The notes beneath the pieces were generated by a model. That model worked only from the letters and a program-made list of their open reading frames with translations. It ran no database searches and was not told the DNA's origin. This document shows positions 1-9,562 of a stretch of 64,000 bases of DNA, in pieces (positions within the stretch are counted from its first letter, which is position 1; each line of letters starts with the position of its first letter). Made by a program: the position numbers and the translations under genes. The stretch comes from Endomychus coccineus (Eukaryota; Arthropoda; Insecta; Coleoptera; Endomychidae), in contig OY294072.1 in NCBI GenBank assembly GCA_958510875.1, forward strand, positions 1,054,001 to 1,118,000. Reading direction: 5' to 3'.

Positions 1-413
1 CTGATTGTTTTATACTCTGATTTTATATAGATCCCCATTCCATTATATTTATTCTGAATGTCCATCAGATGTTTATCGATGTTGAGGATAACCTTCTCAT
101 TCGTTAATTTATGTTCATCCAGATCCTTGTTGATATCTTTGATCAAATTGTCAACCCTAACATTGAAGGTATCTTTAAGACTGGTTTCCGTTTTCAGATT
201 CAGTTTGTGTGTTAATTTATCAACATATACTTTATTTGCAACATCTCCATCATCATTCGGTGATTTTACGTTGCAGAACCTACGATTTACCATATCATAA
301 CTTTCATCGCTCGTTAGGAATAATCCTTTTCCGTGAACTTGTTTGAAATTATTATTGAATACATTTGAATCATATATCCACAGTGAAGAGGAGGCTCTGC
401 CAAACTTATCCAT
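1..413 (-). CDS. Fibre-like coiled-coil protein, N-terminal part (copy 0)
   Basis: Minus-strand partial gene, near-identical to 7186-7590 of element 1; it runs off the window edge. The likely start is the ATG at 411-413 (MDKFGR), with a second in-frame ATG at 420-422 that overlaps the preceding gene. It encodes a short globular N-terminus, then the motif NVKSPNDDGDVANKVYVDK, then a heptad-rich helical region. The motif resembles the NVxxPxxxxDAxxKxYVD segment of phage tail-fibre proteins. The codon that is TAA in element 1 is TAT-AAA here, so the frame stays open. The function as an attachment fibre is inferred. Confidence 0.65.
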   Translation of the reverse strand, partial: MDKFGRASSSLWIYDSNVFNNNFKQVHGKGLFLTSDESYDMVNRRFCNVKSPNDDGDVANKVYVDKLTHKLNLKTETSLKDTFNVRVDNLIKDINKDLDEHKLTNEKVILNIDKHLMDIQNKYNGMGIYIKSEYKTI

Positions 414-1216
414 TGAAACCATCTTTATAACTGTGATGAATTTGTCTTACACCTGGTTTTTGTTCAATTACCCCTGCCTCTATCAATTCTTCTATTATAG
501 AGATTATCTCGTTGTGATGATTATGGTTACCTGCATGCGAGGATGCAACAAGAAGTCTCAGTCTATCCACAATTACGTTAACGTCATCCCAATAAACATA
601 TTCGATAGGTTTCTCGTTATTTTCAAGCATATCATTTTTGATATATGCATTTCCAGTGTATGTTTTGGCTCTGGGTTTTTTCATGGAATTAATCAAAGGT
701 TTCAGTACATTTTCGTATTTTACAATGTTTCTCATTCGATCAGCTGGATCGTTATTACGTCTATGGGCACTAGTCATTTCCATCATTTGACTGTAATTTT
801 TCCCATCTTCCACAGTGTGAGTATCAGGTAGAACATCTCTGTAAAATATCAAATTATACAGTCCTGTGGTACCCTTGGACGGAGTACTCTTGATAATTAT
901 ATTACTCCTACTATCAATTTCTATAGGTTGATTACCCATGAACCATTTGTCTAAAGTTGAATTATATTGCAATCCCATTCTATCATCGTATTTCTTGACA
1001 TCATCATCCAATAGGAATCCTTCCAAGTAATAACGTGCTAATGTGGGGTATTGTTGCAGAAACTCCTCTGTAGCCTCTGCATTATCTTTCTTATGTTTTC
1101 TGAATTCTTCACGAATCTGATCGATAGTAGGTTCGAGGGTGAACACATCCTCCTCAGTATTTTGTGGGTTATATACGAACTCTTCCCCTTCAGTTACAAT
1201 ATTTGGGATTGGTGTG
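406..1216 (-). CDS. Conserved Polinton protein (DUF8207-like), 5'-truncated copy
   Basis: Minus-strand open frame matching about residues 88-354 of the element 1 protein at 6129-7193. It includes the core with KYDDRMGLQYN, KGTTGLYNLIFYRD and TSAHRRNNDPAD. The 5' end is cut at 1216 by the junction with unrelated sequence beginning AGTAGATG, so no native start remains. The family is common in insect Polintons. I believe Pfam lists it as DUF8207, but that is from memory. No biochemical role is known to me. The 3' end overlaps the start of the fibre-like gene. Confidence 0.75.
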
Positions 1217-1559
1217 AGTAGATGTGCTATTACAGTTCTGGACCAAAATCACCCTTTTTTGCATGTAAATCTCCATAAGGAAATCTAAGGTTCATTTTAC
1301 CGAAAACGGTCCCCTTCAAGGTAATCCACATTCACGCATGCGCAGTCATGTCGATGGGGGTAGGTAGTCTATGGTTCTATGAACTAGTCTATGGTTCCCG
1401 AAGTCTGTGAACTGGTCATCTGTCTATGGTTCTTCCTTAACTATGGTCGGGTCAAGTCTGTGAACTAACCATCTGTCTATGGATCTTCCTAAACTATAGT
1501 CGGGGCAATCTGAAGTCTATGAATTAGGTATCTGAGTACTCACATTCTACTGAAATGGT

Positions 1560-1632
1560 TTTTCTACGCACCGAGATTCGAACCTGGGAAATAAACTCTA
1601 AAGTTAGGCGGCTTAACCGCGAAGGTGGTGGT
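1560..1632 (-). repeat. Degenerate tRNA-like segment
   Basis: On the minus strand, GCGGTTAAGCC is followed by CCCAGGTTCGAATCTCGG, resembling D-arm and T-arm (B box) sequences. It is a more decayed relative of the tRNA-like segment at 1681-1752. The cloverleaf is incomplete, so it is not called a functional tRNA. Confidence 0.45.
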
Positions 1633-1670
1633 GGTGGACTTGAACAATTTAATGCACTCCTACTGAAAAT

Positions 1671-3600
1671 GAAATATTTTTCTACACACGGGAATCGAAC
1701 CCGAGAAATGAAATCCAAAAGCCAGCTCCTTAACCGCTCAGCTATGGAGGAATTGAGAACAAGCGATTTTAATGTTGTAGATATAACCGCGGGGTATCCG
1801 GTCTGAGTGATAAGTGCGAGTATATTGCAGTCTATATGATGCAGGTAATTGTTTTACATGACGTTAGTCATGCAGGTATGTCACAAAGCGAGGTATGGAA
1901 TGTGAGACTTCATAGCGCTAGCTCATAGGGGTTTTGAAATAGTGTTGTTTGTACATGTCGTCAGTCACGTGATTTTTGAAAGAGACCGGGCATTCATCGG
2001 AGGTATCATGGGAGGGCTGCTGTTCCTTGAAAGCATAGATGGAATGTTATATATAGTATAGAAATGATATCTTCTGCATCTCTCTCAAACGCGATGTTTA
2101 TAAGGAAATTACTTTCAAAAACGTTTATTCAAGCTGTCTGTACCTTACTTGATTGCTATATTACAAAATGCGATTTCAATCATCTTAAACATATATGGAA
2201 ATTATTTTTAGTATACAAAATGGAGTTGGGAGACTTCAATGGGGTATGGAATGTGAGGTTATACAGATTGTTTATGTATGACGTTAGTCATGTGAATTTG
2301 AATGAAGCTTGCGCGACCTCCAACGAGACAGGTGTGTATGTGAGGTTATACAGAGTGTGCAGGTATAATGATGTCTATCACGCAGGTCTTCAGCGAGGTA
2401 TCTACCTTGCAGGAGCCTTCAATGAAATGTGGGGTTGTTTGTACATGCCGTTAGGCGCAGGGTTTTGTCTGCCCGCACAAGTCTTCAATAAGGGGTCATA
2501 ACATCTAACATGCGATAGTTTACAAGAATGCTGCTTCTCATAATAGCGATATTATGAAGCGTTTGCAGAAATAACTATTAACTCATCCAAGGACTTTTTG
2601 CTTGATTAGAACTAGCGAGTACAAAATTCGTTATAATATTATAAGTATGTATCATTAGCTTACTTGTGCGATAAGGTCGTGCTAAATCATGTCCAACAGC
2701 AATGTATTCAACTTGGAATTATCGTAATGATGCGCACGATCCTTCAATGTTAAAGTAGTTTCATAAATTATCCGAAAGTAATATGAATATATATAAAATG
2801 TTTTTCCAAAATTAGTTCCGAAGTAAACATAATTCGCTATAATATTCATTCATGTATGTTTCATAAATTATCCGATATAAATCAAATAAGTTTTGTGGCA
2901 GGTTGAACAATATTCACTATCATATTTTGCGGTAGAGCTACAGCTCGCTCGAGCGATAAGAAAGATACGCCGATCACCTTCAAACGCGATGAGAATACTT
3001 TATTTTAAATCACACATGTAGTATGTATATATTCGAATCATATTGATTGTAAATCGCATAATATGATCCGAAATCTAGCTGCTGCTGCTGGGTGTAGCCC
3101 AATACCTATACAGAATCTAGACGAAGCGGTGTTACGCATCACGATGATTATTCGAACTGTCTGTACAGCTCGATTGCTATATAACAAAATACATTTTTTA
3201 ATCATCTTAAACATATAGATGTGCTAATATAATTTTTTCAGTATGCAAAAATATACTAATAAAACGTTTTTCATCGACACACATTTCTTCATAGGATAGT
3301 TAGCTTTTTATAAAATTCAATCAATTTCAATGGGAAACATATATGCGAGGGAGTTTTATAGAGATCGAACTCATTTCCCCAACCACCCAAGAGGTAGAAC
3401 TATGATGAGGAATAGATGTGGATAATAATCATATGAATATCTTCATATGCGCTAATCTATATGACATTCAAACACATGCTTCATAAAAGTCTGAATATTG
3501 AGTAGAGCTATAGTATCTTCTTCATAAGCGATCATTATCAACATTCAGACACTTGTTTAGCACGTGATTCAACAGCCTGTCATCATCGTTCACGAACTAT
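1671..3600 (+). repeat. 2-kb direct repeat, copy A
   Basis: Near-identical to 62049-64000, starting at the tRNA-like segment and still matching at the window edge. It is AT-rich with no persuasive gene. A 145-codon open frame (2064-2501) is shared with copy B, but copy B differs by indels and a different C-terminus. The sequence leads into the palindrome and minisatellite region that precedes element 1's ATPase gene. This makes it a candidate long subterminal region of this Polinton lineage. Confidence 0.8.
1681..1752 (-). repeat. tRNA-like segment (pol III A and B boxes)
   Basis: Reads on the minus strand with TAGCTGAGCGG (fits the A box TRGCNNAGYGG) and GGTTCGATTCC (fits the B box). The outer acceptor arms do not pair and the anticodon stem is poor. 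It is therefore better read as a tRNA-derived repeat (SINE head or tRNA pseudogene) than as a working tRNA. It sits at the start of the 2-kb segment duplicated at 62049 and is present there too. Confidence 0.6.
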
Positions 3601-4419
3601 GATGGGCTGATGAGGAATAAAATACTAATAATAATAATATAAATATCCCCATTAGCAATCTATACTATTTTCCTTCACAAGCACGACTTTTACAAACTCC
3701 ATACGTTCGCGTAAAAGATTATAATGATAAACACATTTTTGTTCATGGGTTTACATAATCATATGAATATCTTCATAAGCGTTAATCTATATGACATTCA
3801 AACACATGCTTCATAAAAGTCTGAACATTGAGTAGAGCTATAGTATCTTCATAAGCGATCATTATCAACATCCAGACACTTGTTTAGCACGTGATTCAAC
3901 AGCCTGTCACCATCGTTCACGAACTATGATGGTTCGATGAGGACTCAAACATTGAACAGATGAATCTTTGAGGTTAAATATCTGCTGTAGAAATTACCCC
4001 ACTTTTATTACCTTTTTATTTGAGAATATCGATATCTCCCATGTAACTAACCTAAAGCTATTTTGTATGCAACATTGTTATCATTTGCGAGCCTACGAGG
4101 GCCTGTGTGTTGGTCGGGCTAAATGAATATGTTTGACTATTATTACCTGTGGATTTATTTGAGATTCTTCAAGTTTGAGATTGATAACCCACATGAAGAA
4201 AGAAGCTTCAACGAATTGATAGGTTATTTATTATTTTCATATTCGCTATTCTGAATGTGACAACTTTATCGGCTTCAACACTCGAGATAAGAGAGAATAT
4301 TTACCGCTGATGTAGGGAAAATCAATATGATGCATACAAATTGGGGTGGGTGAGAACATCAGACTATAGCTTTATGTGTATCGAAATACATAAGGATTTT
4401 GACGAGTGAGTGGTGTTTT

Positions 4420-4720
4420 ATTGAATTGAAGATCCGGCGACCATCGTTCACGAACGATGATGACGTCACTGCTTCAAGCCAATGACAGTAACTGATTCAA
4501 TCCGGCGACCATCGTTCACAAACGATGATGACGTCACTGCTTCAAGCTAATGACAGTAACTGATTCAATCCGGCGACCATCGTTCACGAACGATGATGAC
4601 GTCACTGCTTCAAGCCAATGACAGTAACTGATTCGACCCGGCCACCATAGTTTACGAACGATGATGACGTCATCATCGTTCACGAACTATGATGGGCTAA
4701 TGAGGAATAAAATGTGAATA
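4420..4720 (+). repeat. Left inverted repeat: 68-bp palindromic units and 46-bp palindrome
   Basis: About four units of a 68-bp sequence, each with a hairpin of arms CATCATCGTTC and GAACGATGATG (in part CCATCGTTC) next to the palindrome TGACGTCA. The last unit forms a near-perfect 46-bp palindrome at 4646-4691 centred on GAC/GTC at 4668/4669. The same structures occur inverted at 14514-14713. Replication-origin, resolution or transcription-factor (CRE-like) roles are possible; none is shown by sequence alone. Confidence 0.85.
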
Positions 4721-4773
4721 ATCATAATGTTTGTAATACATTCATGCACATGTTTTATCGCATGATTCAACAC

Positions 4774-5246
4774 ATGCTTTAACATTCAGACACGTGTTTC
4801 AGACACGTGTTTCAGCATTCAGACACGTGTTTCAGACACGTGTTTCAACATTCAGACACGTGTTTCAACATTCAGACACGTGTTTCAGCATTCAGACACG
4901 TTTTTCAGACACGTGTATCAACATTCAGACACGTGTTTCAACATTCAGACACGTGTTTCGGCATTCAGACACGTATTTCAGACACGTGTTTCAACATTCA
5001 GACACGCGTTTCAACATTCAGACACGTGTTTCAGACACGTGTTTCAACATTCAGACACGTGTTTCAACATTCAGACACGTGTTTCAACATTCAGACACGT
5101 GTTTCAGCATTCAGACACGTGTTTCATTCATGTGTTTCAACATTCAGACACGTGTTTCAGCATTCAGACACGTGTTTCAGACACGTGATTCAACATTCAG
5201 ACACGTGTTTCAACATTCAGACACGTGTTTCAGCATTCATACCTAT
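4774..5246 (+). repeat. 20-bp minisatellite with CACGTG in each unit
   Basis: Tandem copies of ACATTCAGACACGTGTTTCA, mixed with shorter copies lacking ACATTCA. Each contains the palindromic E-box core CACGTG. Related single copies lie at about 3540 and 3870. It creates long open frames in several registers, but these are repeat artefacts. It lies directly upstream of the ATPase gene, so an enhancer-like role is conceivable. Confidence 0.9.
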
Positions 5247-5335
5247 TTAACATGTATTTGATACCTGATTTTGACAGGACCGTAGAAGCACCTAACCGCG
5301 TGATCAGACATACACAATATAACATCATCAGCTAG

Positions 5336-5343
5336 TATATAAA
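5336..5343 (+). promoter_or_regulatory. TATA-like element before ATPase gene
   Basis: TATATAAA lies 18 bp before the ATPase ATG at 5361. It is close for a TATA box with that ATG, so the leader would be very short or the true transcription start may differ. Confidence 0.35.
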
Positions 5344-5360
5344 CAAATGCTTATTAACAT

Positions 5361-6086
5361 ATGTTCCAGTATGATTTCGATTCGCCTTCAGGCATGATGA
5401 AGATTGTTAAGCAAAAAGACTCGTTGAGTATTATGAACTTAGGGTCAAGCAATGAGAATGTTGAACAACCACAACGTCACAGCTCTTTGCTGCCTTATAC
5501 TCTACGAACAATAATCTGTGGCCCAAGTAATTGTGGGAAAACAAATGTGATGTTATCTCTATTGTTAGATGCAAACGGTCTGAAATTTGAAAACGTGTAC
5601 ATATATTCAAAGTCTTTACACCAACCAAAATACCAGTTACTAAAGGAGACATTGAAGAAAATTGAGGGGCTTGGATATTTTCCTTGTACCGAAAGTGATG
5701 AGGTCATAGACCCCACAGGAGCGAGGCCTAATTCAATCATAATATTCGATGACGTGATGTTTGAGAAACAGGAGAAAATTCGTGCTTATTTTTCAAGAGG
5801 GAGACACAACTCAATTGATAGTTTCTATCTTTGTCAGTCTTTTGCTAAATGTCCAAAACATGGATTGCGCGACAATGCCAATTGCTTGATTATTTTCAAA
5901 CAGGATGAGCTCACTTTAAAACATATATTCACCGATCATGTAAGTACCGACATGTCACTCGAAAAATTCAAAGAGATATGTAGCCTATGTTGGAAAGATA
6001 AATATCGATTCCTTATGATAAACAAAGACTGTGATATGAACAAACGACGTTATCGCAAAGGTTTTGATAGTTATATATACATCTAA
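5361..6086 (+). CDS. FtsK/HerA-type genome packaging ATPase
   Basis: 241 residues, intact. Walker A GPSNCGKT at residues 54-61 and Walker B SIIIFDD at about 125-131. The conserved FKQDE (about 179-183) and C-terminal RRYRKGFDSYI are typical of Polinton/adintovirus ATPases related to poxvirus A32. The family drives DNA into the preformed capsid. The ATG at 5361 follows a minisatellite and a TATA-like element. It is the first gene of a plus-strand series, followed after 42 bp by the conserved protein gene. The homologue in element 2 (36362) has a frameshift near its end. Confidence 0.93.
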   Translation: MFQYDFDSPSGMMKIVKQKDSLSIMNLGSSNENVEQPQRHSSLLPYTLRTIICGPSNCGKTNVMLSLLLDANGLKFENVYIYSKSLHQPKYQLLKETLKKIEGLGYFPCTESDEVIDPTGARPNSIIIFDDVMFEKQEKIRAYFSRGRHNSIDSFYLCQSFAKCPKHGLRDNANCLIIFKQDELTLKHIFTDHVSTDMSLEKFKEICSLCWKDKYRFLMINKDCDMNKRRYRKGFDSYIYI

Positions 6087-6128
6087 CATGTATATATACT
6101 TTCATTTGAAATAGACAACCCGCTCAGC

Positions 6129-7193
6129 ATGGACGTGGGTGTGAGTAACATGCTAAAAGAAAAACAACAATTGAAGAAAAAAAATTGGGAGTTACCAAAC
6201 GTTGTGAGGAAAAAATATATGGCTGTGAAATTGGGTAAAGCTGAAAATGATGAGATTCTAGATAATATGTTCAGGAATGTATATAAACCTCTGGAGGAAA
6301 TTGCGAAAAATGCTGAAATAATCAAACAAAATTCGTTGGTTAAACCTAAAAGTATTGTTTCTACAGCAACACAAATGGAGAACATACCAATCCCAAATAT
6401 TGTAACTGAAGGGGAAGAGTTCGTATATAACCCCCAAAATACTGGGGAGGATGTGTTTACCCTCAAACCTACTATCGATCAGATTCGTGAAGAATTCAGA
6501 AAACGTAAGAAAGATAATGCAGAGGCTACAGAGGAGTTTCTGCAACAATACCCCACATTAGCACGTTATTACTTGGAAGGATTCCTATTGGATGATGATG
6601 TCAAGAAATACGATGATAGAATGGGATTGCAATATAATTCAACTTTAGACAAATGGTTCATGGGTAATCAACCTATAGAAATTGATAGTGAGAGTAATAT
6701 AATTATCAAGAGTACTCCGTTCAAGGGTACCACAGGACTGTATAATTTGATATTTTACAGAGATGTTCTACCTAATACTTACACTGTGGAAGATGGGAAA
6801 ACTTACAGTCAAATGATGGAAATGACTAGTGCCCATAGACGTAATAACGATCCAGCTGATCGAATAAGAAACATTGTAAAATACAAAAATGTACTGAAAC
6901 CTTTGATTAATTCCATGAAAAAACCCAGAGCCAAAACATACACTGGAAGTGCATATATCAAAAATGATATGCTTGAATATAACGAGAAACCTATCGAATA
7001 TGTTCATTGGGATGACTTTAACGAAATTGTGGATAGACTGAGACTTCTTGTTGCATCCTCGCATGCAGGTAACCATAATCATCACAACGAGATAAGCTCT
7101 ATAATAGAAGAATTGATAGAGGCAGGGGTAATTGAACAAAAACCAGGTGTAAGACAAATTCATCACAGTTATAAAGATGGTTTCAATGGATAA
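6129..7193 (+). CDS. Conserved Polinton protein (DUF8207-like)
   Basis: 354 residues, intact. The N-terminal ~90 residues are lysine-rich and helical. The core (about 100-300) carries KYDDRMGLQYN, KGTTGLYNLIFYRD, TSAHRRNNDPAD and KPIEYVHWDDFNEIVDRLRL. The C-terminus is hydrophilic. This protein recurs next to the ATPase in insect Polintons. I believe the core is Pfam DUF8207 (from memory), and its function is unknown. Its stop codon overlaps the next start (ATGGATAA at 7186-7193), suggesting coupled expression or tight packing. A near-identical truncated copy lies at 406-1216. Element 2 carries a broken, diverged homologue at 37067-37966. Confidence 0.8.
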   Translation: MDVGVSNMLKEKQQLKKKNWELPNVVRKKYMAVKLGKAENDEILDNMFRNVYKPLEEIAKNAEIIKQNSLVKPKSIVSTATQMENIPIPNIVTEGEEFVYNPQNTGEDVFTLKPTIDQIREEFRKRKKDNAEATEEFLQQYPTLARYYLEGFLLDDDVKKYDDRMGLQYNSTLDKWFMGNQPIEIDSESNIIIKSTPFKGTTGLYNLIFYRDVLPNTYTVEDGKTYSQMMEMTSAHRRNNDPADRIRNIVKYKNVLKPLINSMKKPRAKTYTGSAYIKNDMLEYNEKPIEYVHWDDFNEIVDRLRLLVASSHAGNHNHHNEISSIIEELIEAGVIEQKPGVRQIHHSYKDGFNG

Positions 7194-7830
7194 GTTTGGC
7201 AGAGCCTCCTCTTCCATGTGGATATATGATACAAATGTATTTAATAATAATTTCAAACAAGTTCACGGACAAGGATTATTCCTAACGAGCGATGGATGTT
7301 ATGATATGGTAAATCGTAGATTGTGCAACGTAAAATCACCGAATGATGATGGAGATGTTGCAAATAAAGTATATGTTGATAAATTAACACACAAACTGAA
7401 TCTGAAAACGGAAACCAGTCTCAAAGATACCTTCAATGTTAGGGTTGATAATTTGATCAAAGATATCAACAAGGATCTGGATGAACATAAATTAACGAAT
7501 GAGAAGGTTATTCTCAACATTGATAAACATCTGATGAACATTCAGAATAAATATAATGGAATGGGGATCTATATAAAATCAGAGTTATAAAGAATCAGTG
7601 ATAGTGTGAGGGAAAACAGAAATGAATTGAAAGAGATCAATAACACATTTAACAGTGTGAACATGCGTCTAAATGACATTACTAGTAAAGTGGAGGCGTT
7701 AGAACGACGGATGACATCTGTGGAACCTTCTAAGAAGAGACCCTCATCATTCACAACAACAAAGCAGGGCTCTGTGAAACGTATATCTCCAAATCCTGTG
7801 AATATACCCAAAAAATTAATTCTACACTAG
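7186..7830 (+). pseudogene. Fibre-like coiled-coil protein with one in-frame stop
   Basis: The start is the ATG at 7186 (MDKFGR), with an in-frame upstream ATG at 7177. The N-terminal part has NVKSPNDDGDVANKVYVDK, resembling the NVxxPxxxxDAxxKxYVD element of phage tail fibres, followed by long heptad-rich helices. A TAA at 7588-7590 splits the frame. The same frame then continues to 7830 through more coiled coil and a basic, Ser/Thr-rich tail. Copy 0 (1-413) has no stop at that point, so the TAA looks derived. A trimeric fibre or scaffold role is inferred from the helix pattern and motif only. The homologue in element 2 is at 38000-38824. Confidence 0.6.
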
Positions 7831-7847
7831 ATTTCCACATTGATAAG

Positions 7848-8771
7848 ATGAGTAGAGAACAAGTTGTGCATGAGCTTCATAAGCCGAGTAGGAAGAATTT
7901 CAAACGACGCAGAACGATCATAAAAGGTTTGGATGATTTGTGGCAAATGGATCTGGCTGAAATCGGTAATTACGCTCGTGAAAATAGAGGATTCAAATAC
8001 ATTTCGGTTATGATCGATTGTTTCTCGAAATTTCTATGGACACGCCCGCTGAAAACGAAATCAGCCGAAGAGGTTCGGAAAGCGGTCAGTTCTATATTGC
8101 TAGAAGGACATCGTAAGCCTAGGAATCTGTAAAGCGATCAGGCAAAAGATTTCTCCAATAAACACTTTAACGATCTAATGAAGAAACATAATATCAATCA
8201 TTATAATACGTATAGTGTGAAAAAAGCAGCAATTGCTGAACGTGTCATTCGAATATTAAAGGAATCGCTCTACAAACATTTCAGTCTTAGCGGGAAATAC
8301 AAATGGCTTGATATACTTGGAGAAACCACAGAAAAATGTAATAAACGTAAACATAGTACTTTAAATATGGCTCCAATAAAAGTGACGAAACAGATTGAGA
8401 GCGAGATATTGGAGCGATCCTACTCACACATCAAGTTAGCTCTGCCTCACAAATACAACGTTGGAGATGTAGTACGAATAAGTAAGGCTGAACATATTTT
8501 TGAGAAGGGATTTACGCCCAATTGGAGTTCGGAATTATTTAAAATCATCAAAGTAAAAATTACCAACCCGGTCACATATCTACTAGAAGATATGACCAAC
8601 GCACCAATCAGCGGCTGTTTCTATGAGGAAGAATTACAGAAAACAAAACAACCCGATGTGTGTTTAGTCGAAAAAATATTACGAAAGAGGAGGGGTCAAC
8701 AGTATGTGAAATGGTTGGGTCTAGATAATAATCACAACAGTTGGATCAATAATTCTGATCTCGTTCAATGA
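7848..8771 (+). pseudogene. Retrovirus-like integrase with chromodomain, one nonsense codon
   Basis: DDE integrase of the rve type: first Asp in WQMDLAEIG, second in SDQ, Glu in AERVIRILKES, then the GDVVRIS barrel region and a C-terminal chromodomain (VEKIL, YVKWLGL, SWI). An in-frame TAA at 8130-8132 lies just before SDQ, in place of the CAA of element 2. The frame is otherwise continuous, so a single substitution separates the first Asp from the rest of the active site. It catalyses insertion of the element with 6-bp target duplication in this family. It follows the fibre-like gene by 17 bp, and AATAAA at 8966-8971 may end the transcript. Confidence 0.88.
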
Positions 8772-9052
8772 ACCCATCATTACCCATTTGGAGATTATTA
8801 GAAACAAACAAATAGCTGGAATATTATTGACTCGAGGGTATGGTTATTATAATAGAACAAAATTCCGTGAATATGAGGGTGAATCAAGAGTGAAGATTAT
8901 AATATTTGAAACATGCATTGTTAAGATTATACTTAAGACTTTTGTATTGAGAAAATTTGGAAATTAATAAAAAATATTATTTTGAGATCTTTGGTCTTTC
9001 TCCCCCCCCCCTCGTTTAATAACGGTGCAATTTCGAATTTTCATCAGTCTGT
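8772..9052 (+). terminator. Intergenic spacer with AATAAA at 8966-8971
   Basis: AT-rich spacer between integrase and PLA2 gene. It contains a candidate poly(A) signal AATAAA and a run of nine C (9002-9011). No open frame of note. Confidence 0.4.
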
Positions 9053-9562
9053 ATGGAAGCGTACGTAGGAGAAGGTGTTCTCAATACGCTTATAAACAAG
9101 CTCCCGTTTGAACTTCATATTCCTGGTTATCAATTCTGTGGTCCCGGTACAAAATTAGAAGAACGGTTGAGAAGAGGAGATTCAGGTATCAAACCACTCG
9201 ATAAAGCTTGCCGCCAACACGATATTTCATATCTGCGAAACGCTAGTTTGGAAGGACGTCACGAGGCGGATAAAATATTAGAGAACGCTGCTTGGCAACG
9301 TGTCAAATCTAAAGACACGAAATTTGGAGAAAGGATTGCCGCTTTCGGTGTAAATAAAATTATGAAGGCGAAGAGGAAATTGGGAATGGGTATGAGAAAG
9401 AAGGTTGGGTTCGGAAGTGCAATTGTCGATGGGGTGAGAAAAGTTATGAAGAATAAGTTTGACTCATCCAATCTGGGGAAAACATCCCAAACAGCGTTGA
9501 AAGTTGCACGAAAACAATTCAAAAAGCAGGTGGTCGGAAAAATGTTCGGTTACCAAGAGTAA
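9053..9562 (+). CDS. PLA2-domain capsid protein (parvovirus VP1u-like)
   Basis: 169 residues from the ATG at 9053. The calcium-loop motif YQFCGPGT is at residues 26-33 and the catalytic His-Asp is in CRQHDISY (His56, Asp57), followed by a spaced Arg/Asp helix (about 69-80). The C-terminal half is very basic. The pattern is that of the phospholipase A2 domain in parvovirus VP1 and in adintoviruses, where it helps particles breach membranes. The homologous C-terminal segment (9541-9828) is in a different frame, whereas in element 2 the two are joined for longer. An indel near 9540 has therefore probably truncated this copy. Confidence 0.85.
   Translation: MEAYVGEGVLNTLINKLPFELHIPGYQFCGPGTKLEERLRRGDSGIKPLDKACRQHDISYLRNASLEGRHEADKILENAAWQRVKSKDTKFGERIAAFGVNKIMKAKRKLGMGMRKKVGFGSAIVDGVRKVMKNKFDSSNLGKTSQTALKVARKQFKKQVVGKMFGYQE

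Larger units (their letters stand above)
1..1216 (-). mobile_element. Inverted Polinton fragment (copy 0)
   Basis: This stretch is the reverse complement of about 6380-7590 of element 1 with only scattered substitutions. It holds the 3' part of the conserved Polinton protein and the 5' part of the fibre-like gene. The match to element 1 runs to 1216 with one substitution in the last six bases and then stops where AGTAGATG begins. This suggests that another Polinton-type end inserted here. The other end lies outside the window. The fibre-like frame is open where element 1 has a stop codon, so this copy looks less decayed. Confidence 0.9.
1217..4350. mobile_element. Repeat-rich left arm with Polinton-type terminus
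   Basis: Starts AGTAGATG exactly where copy 0 ends, the same octamer as the ends of element 2 (26485 and, inverted, 51215) and of the arm at 15867. It has no convincing gene. It contains diverged short repeats of 'GTCTATGG' (1360-1520), two tRNA-like segments, and a 2-kb segment repeated at 62049-64000. It also has copies of the CATCATCGTTC/GAACTATGATG hairpin (about 3580 and 3910) that recur in the inverted repeats of element 1. It may be the left end of element 1. The expected target duplication (GGTGTG) is not seen at 15868, so the two ends may come from different insertions. Confidence 0.5.

Noticed and set aside
2064..2501. 145-codon ORF shared by copies A and B
   Set aside because: The copies differ by indels that change the C-terminus, codon use is not gene-like, and no domain is seen.
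3590..3640. CTGATGAGGA next to a hairpin, resembling a hammerhead ribozyme core
   Set aside because: No stem II/GAAA segment follows, so the ribozyme fold cannot form.
4310..4325. TGTAGGGAAAAT shared with the LTR-like end at 52389
   Set aside because: Only about 12 bases match, with no further similarity, so a shared LTR is not supported.
4794..5261. Three long overlapping open frames
   Set aside because: They are translations of the 20-bp minisatellite in different registers, not genes.
9530..9562. Programmed frameshift between the PLA2 and pX-like parts
   Set aside because: No slippery heptamer lies in the right register, and in element 2 the two are fused further and shift at a different place. 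Independent indels are more likely.
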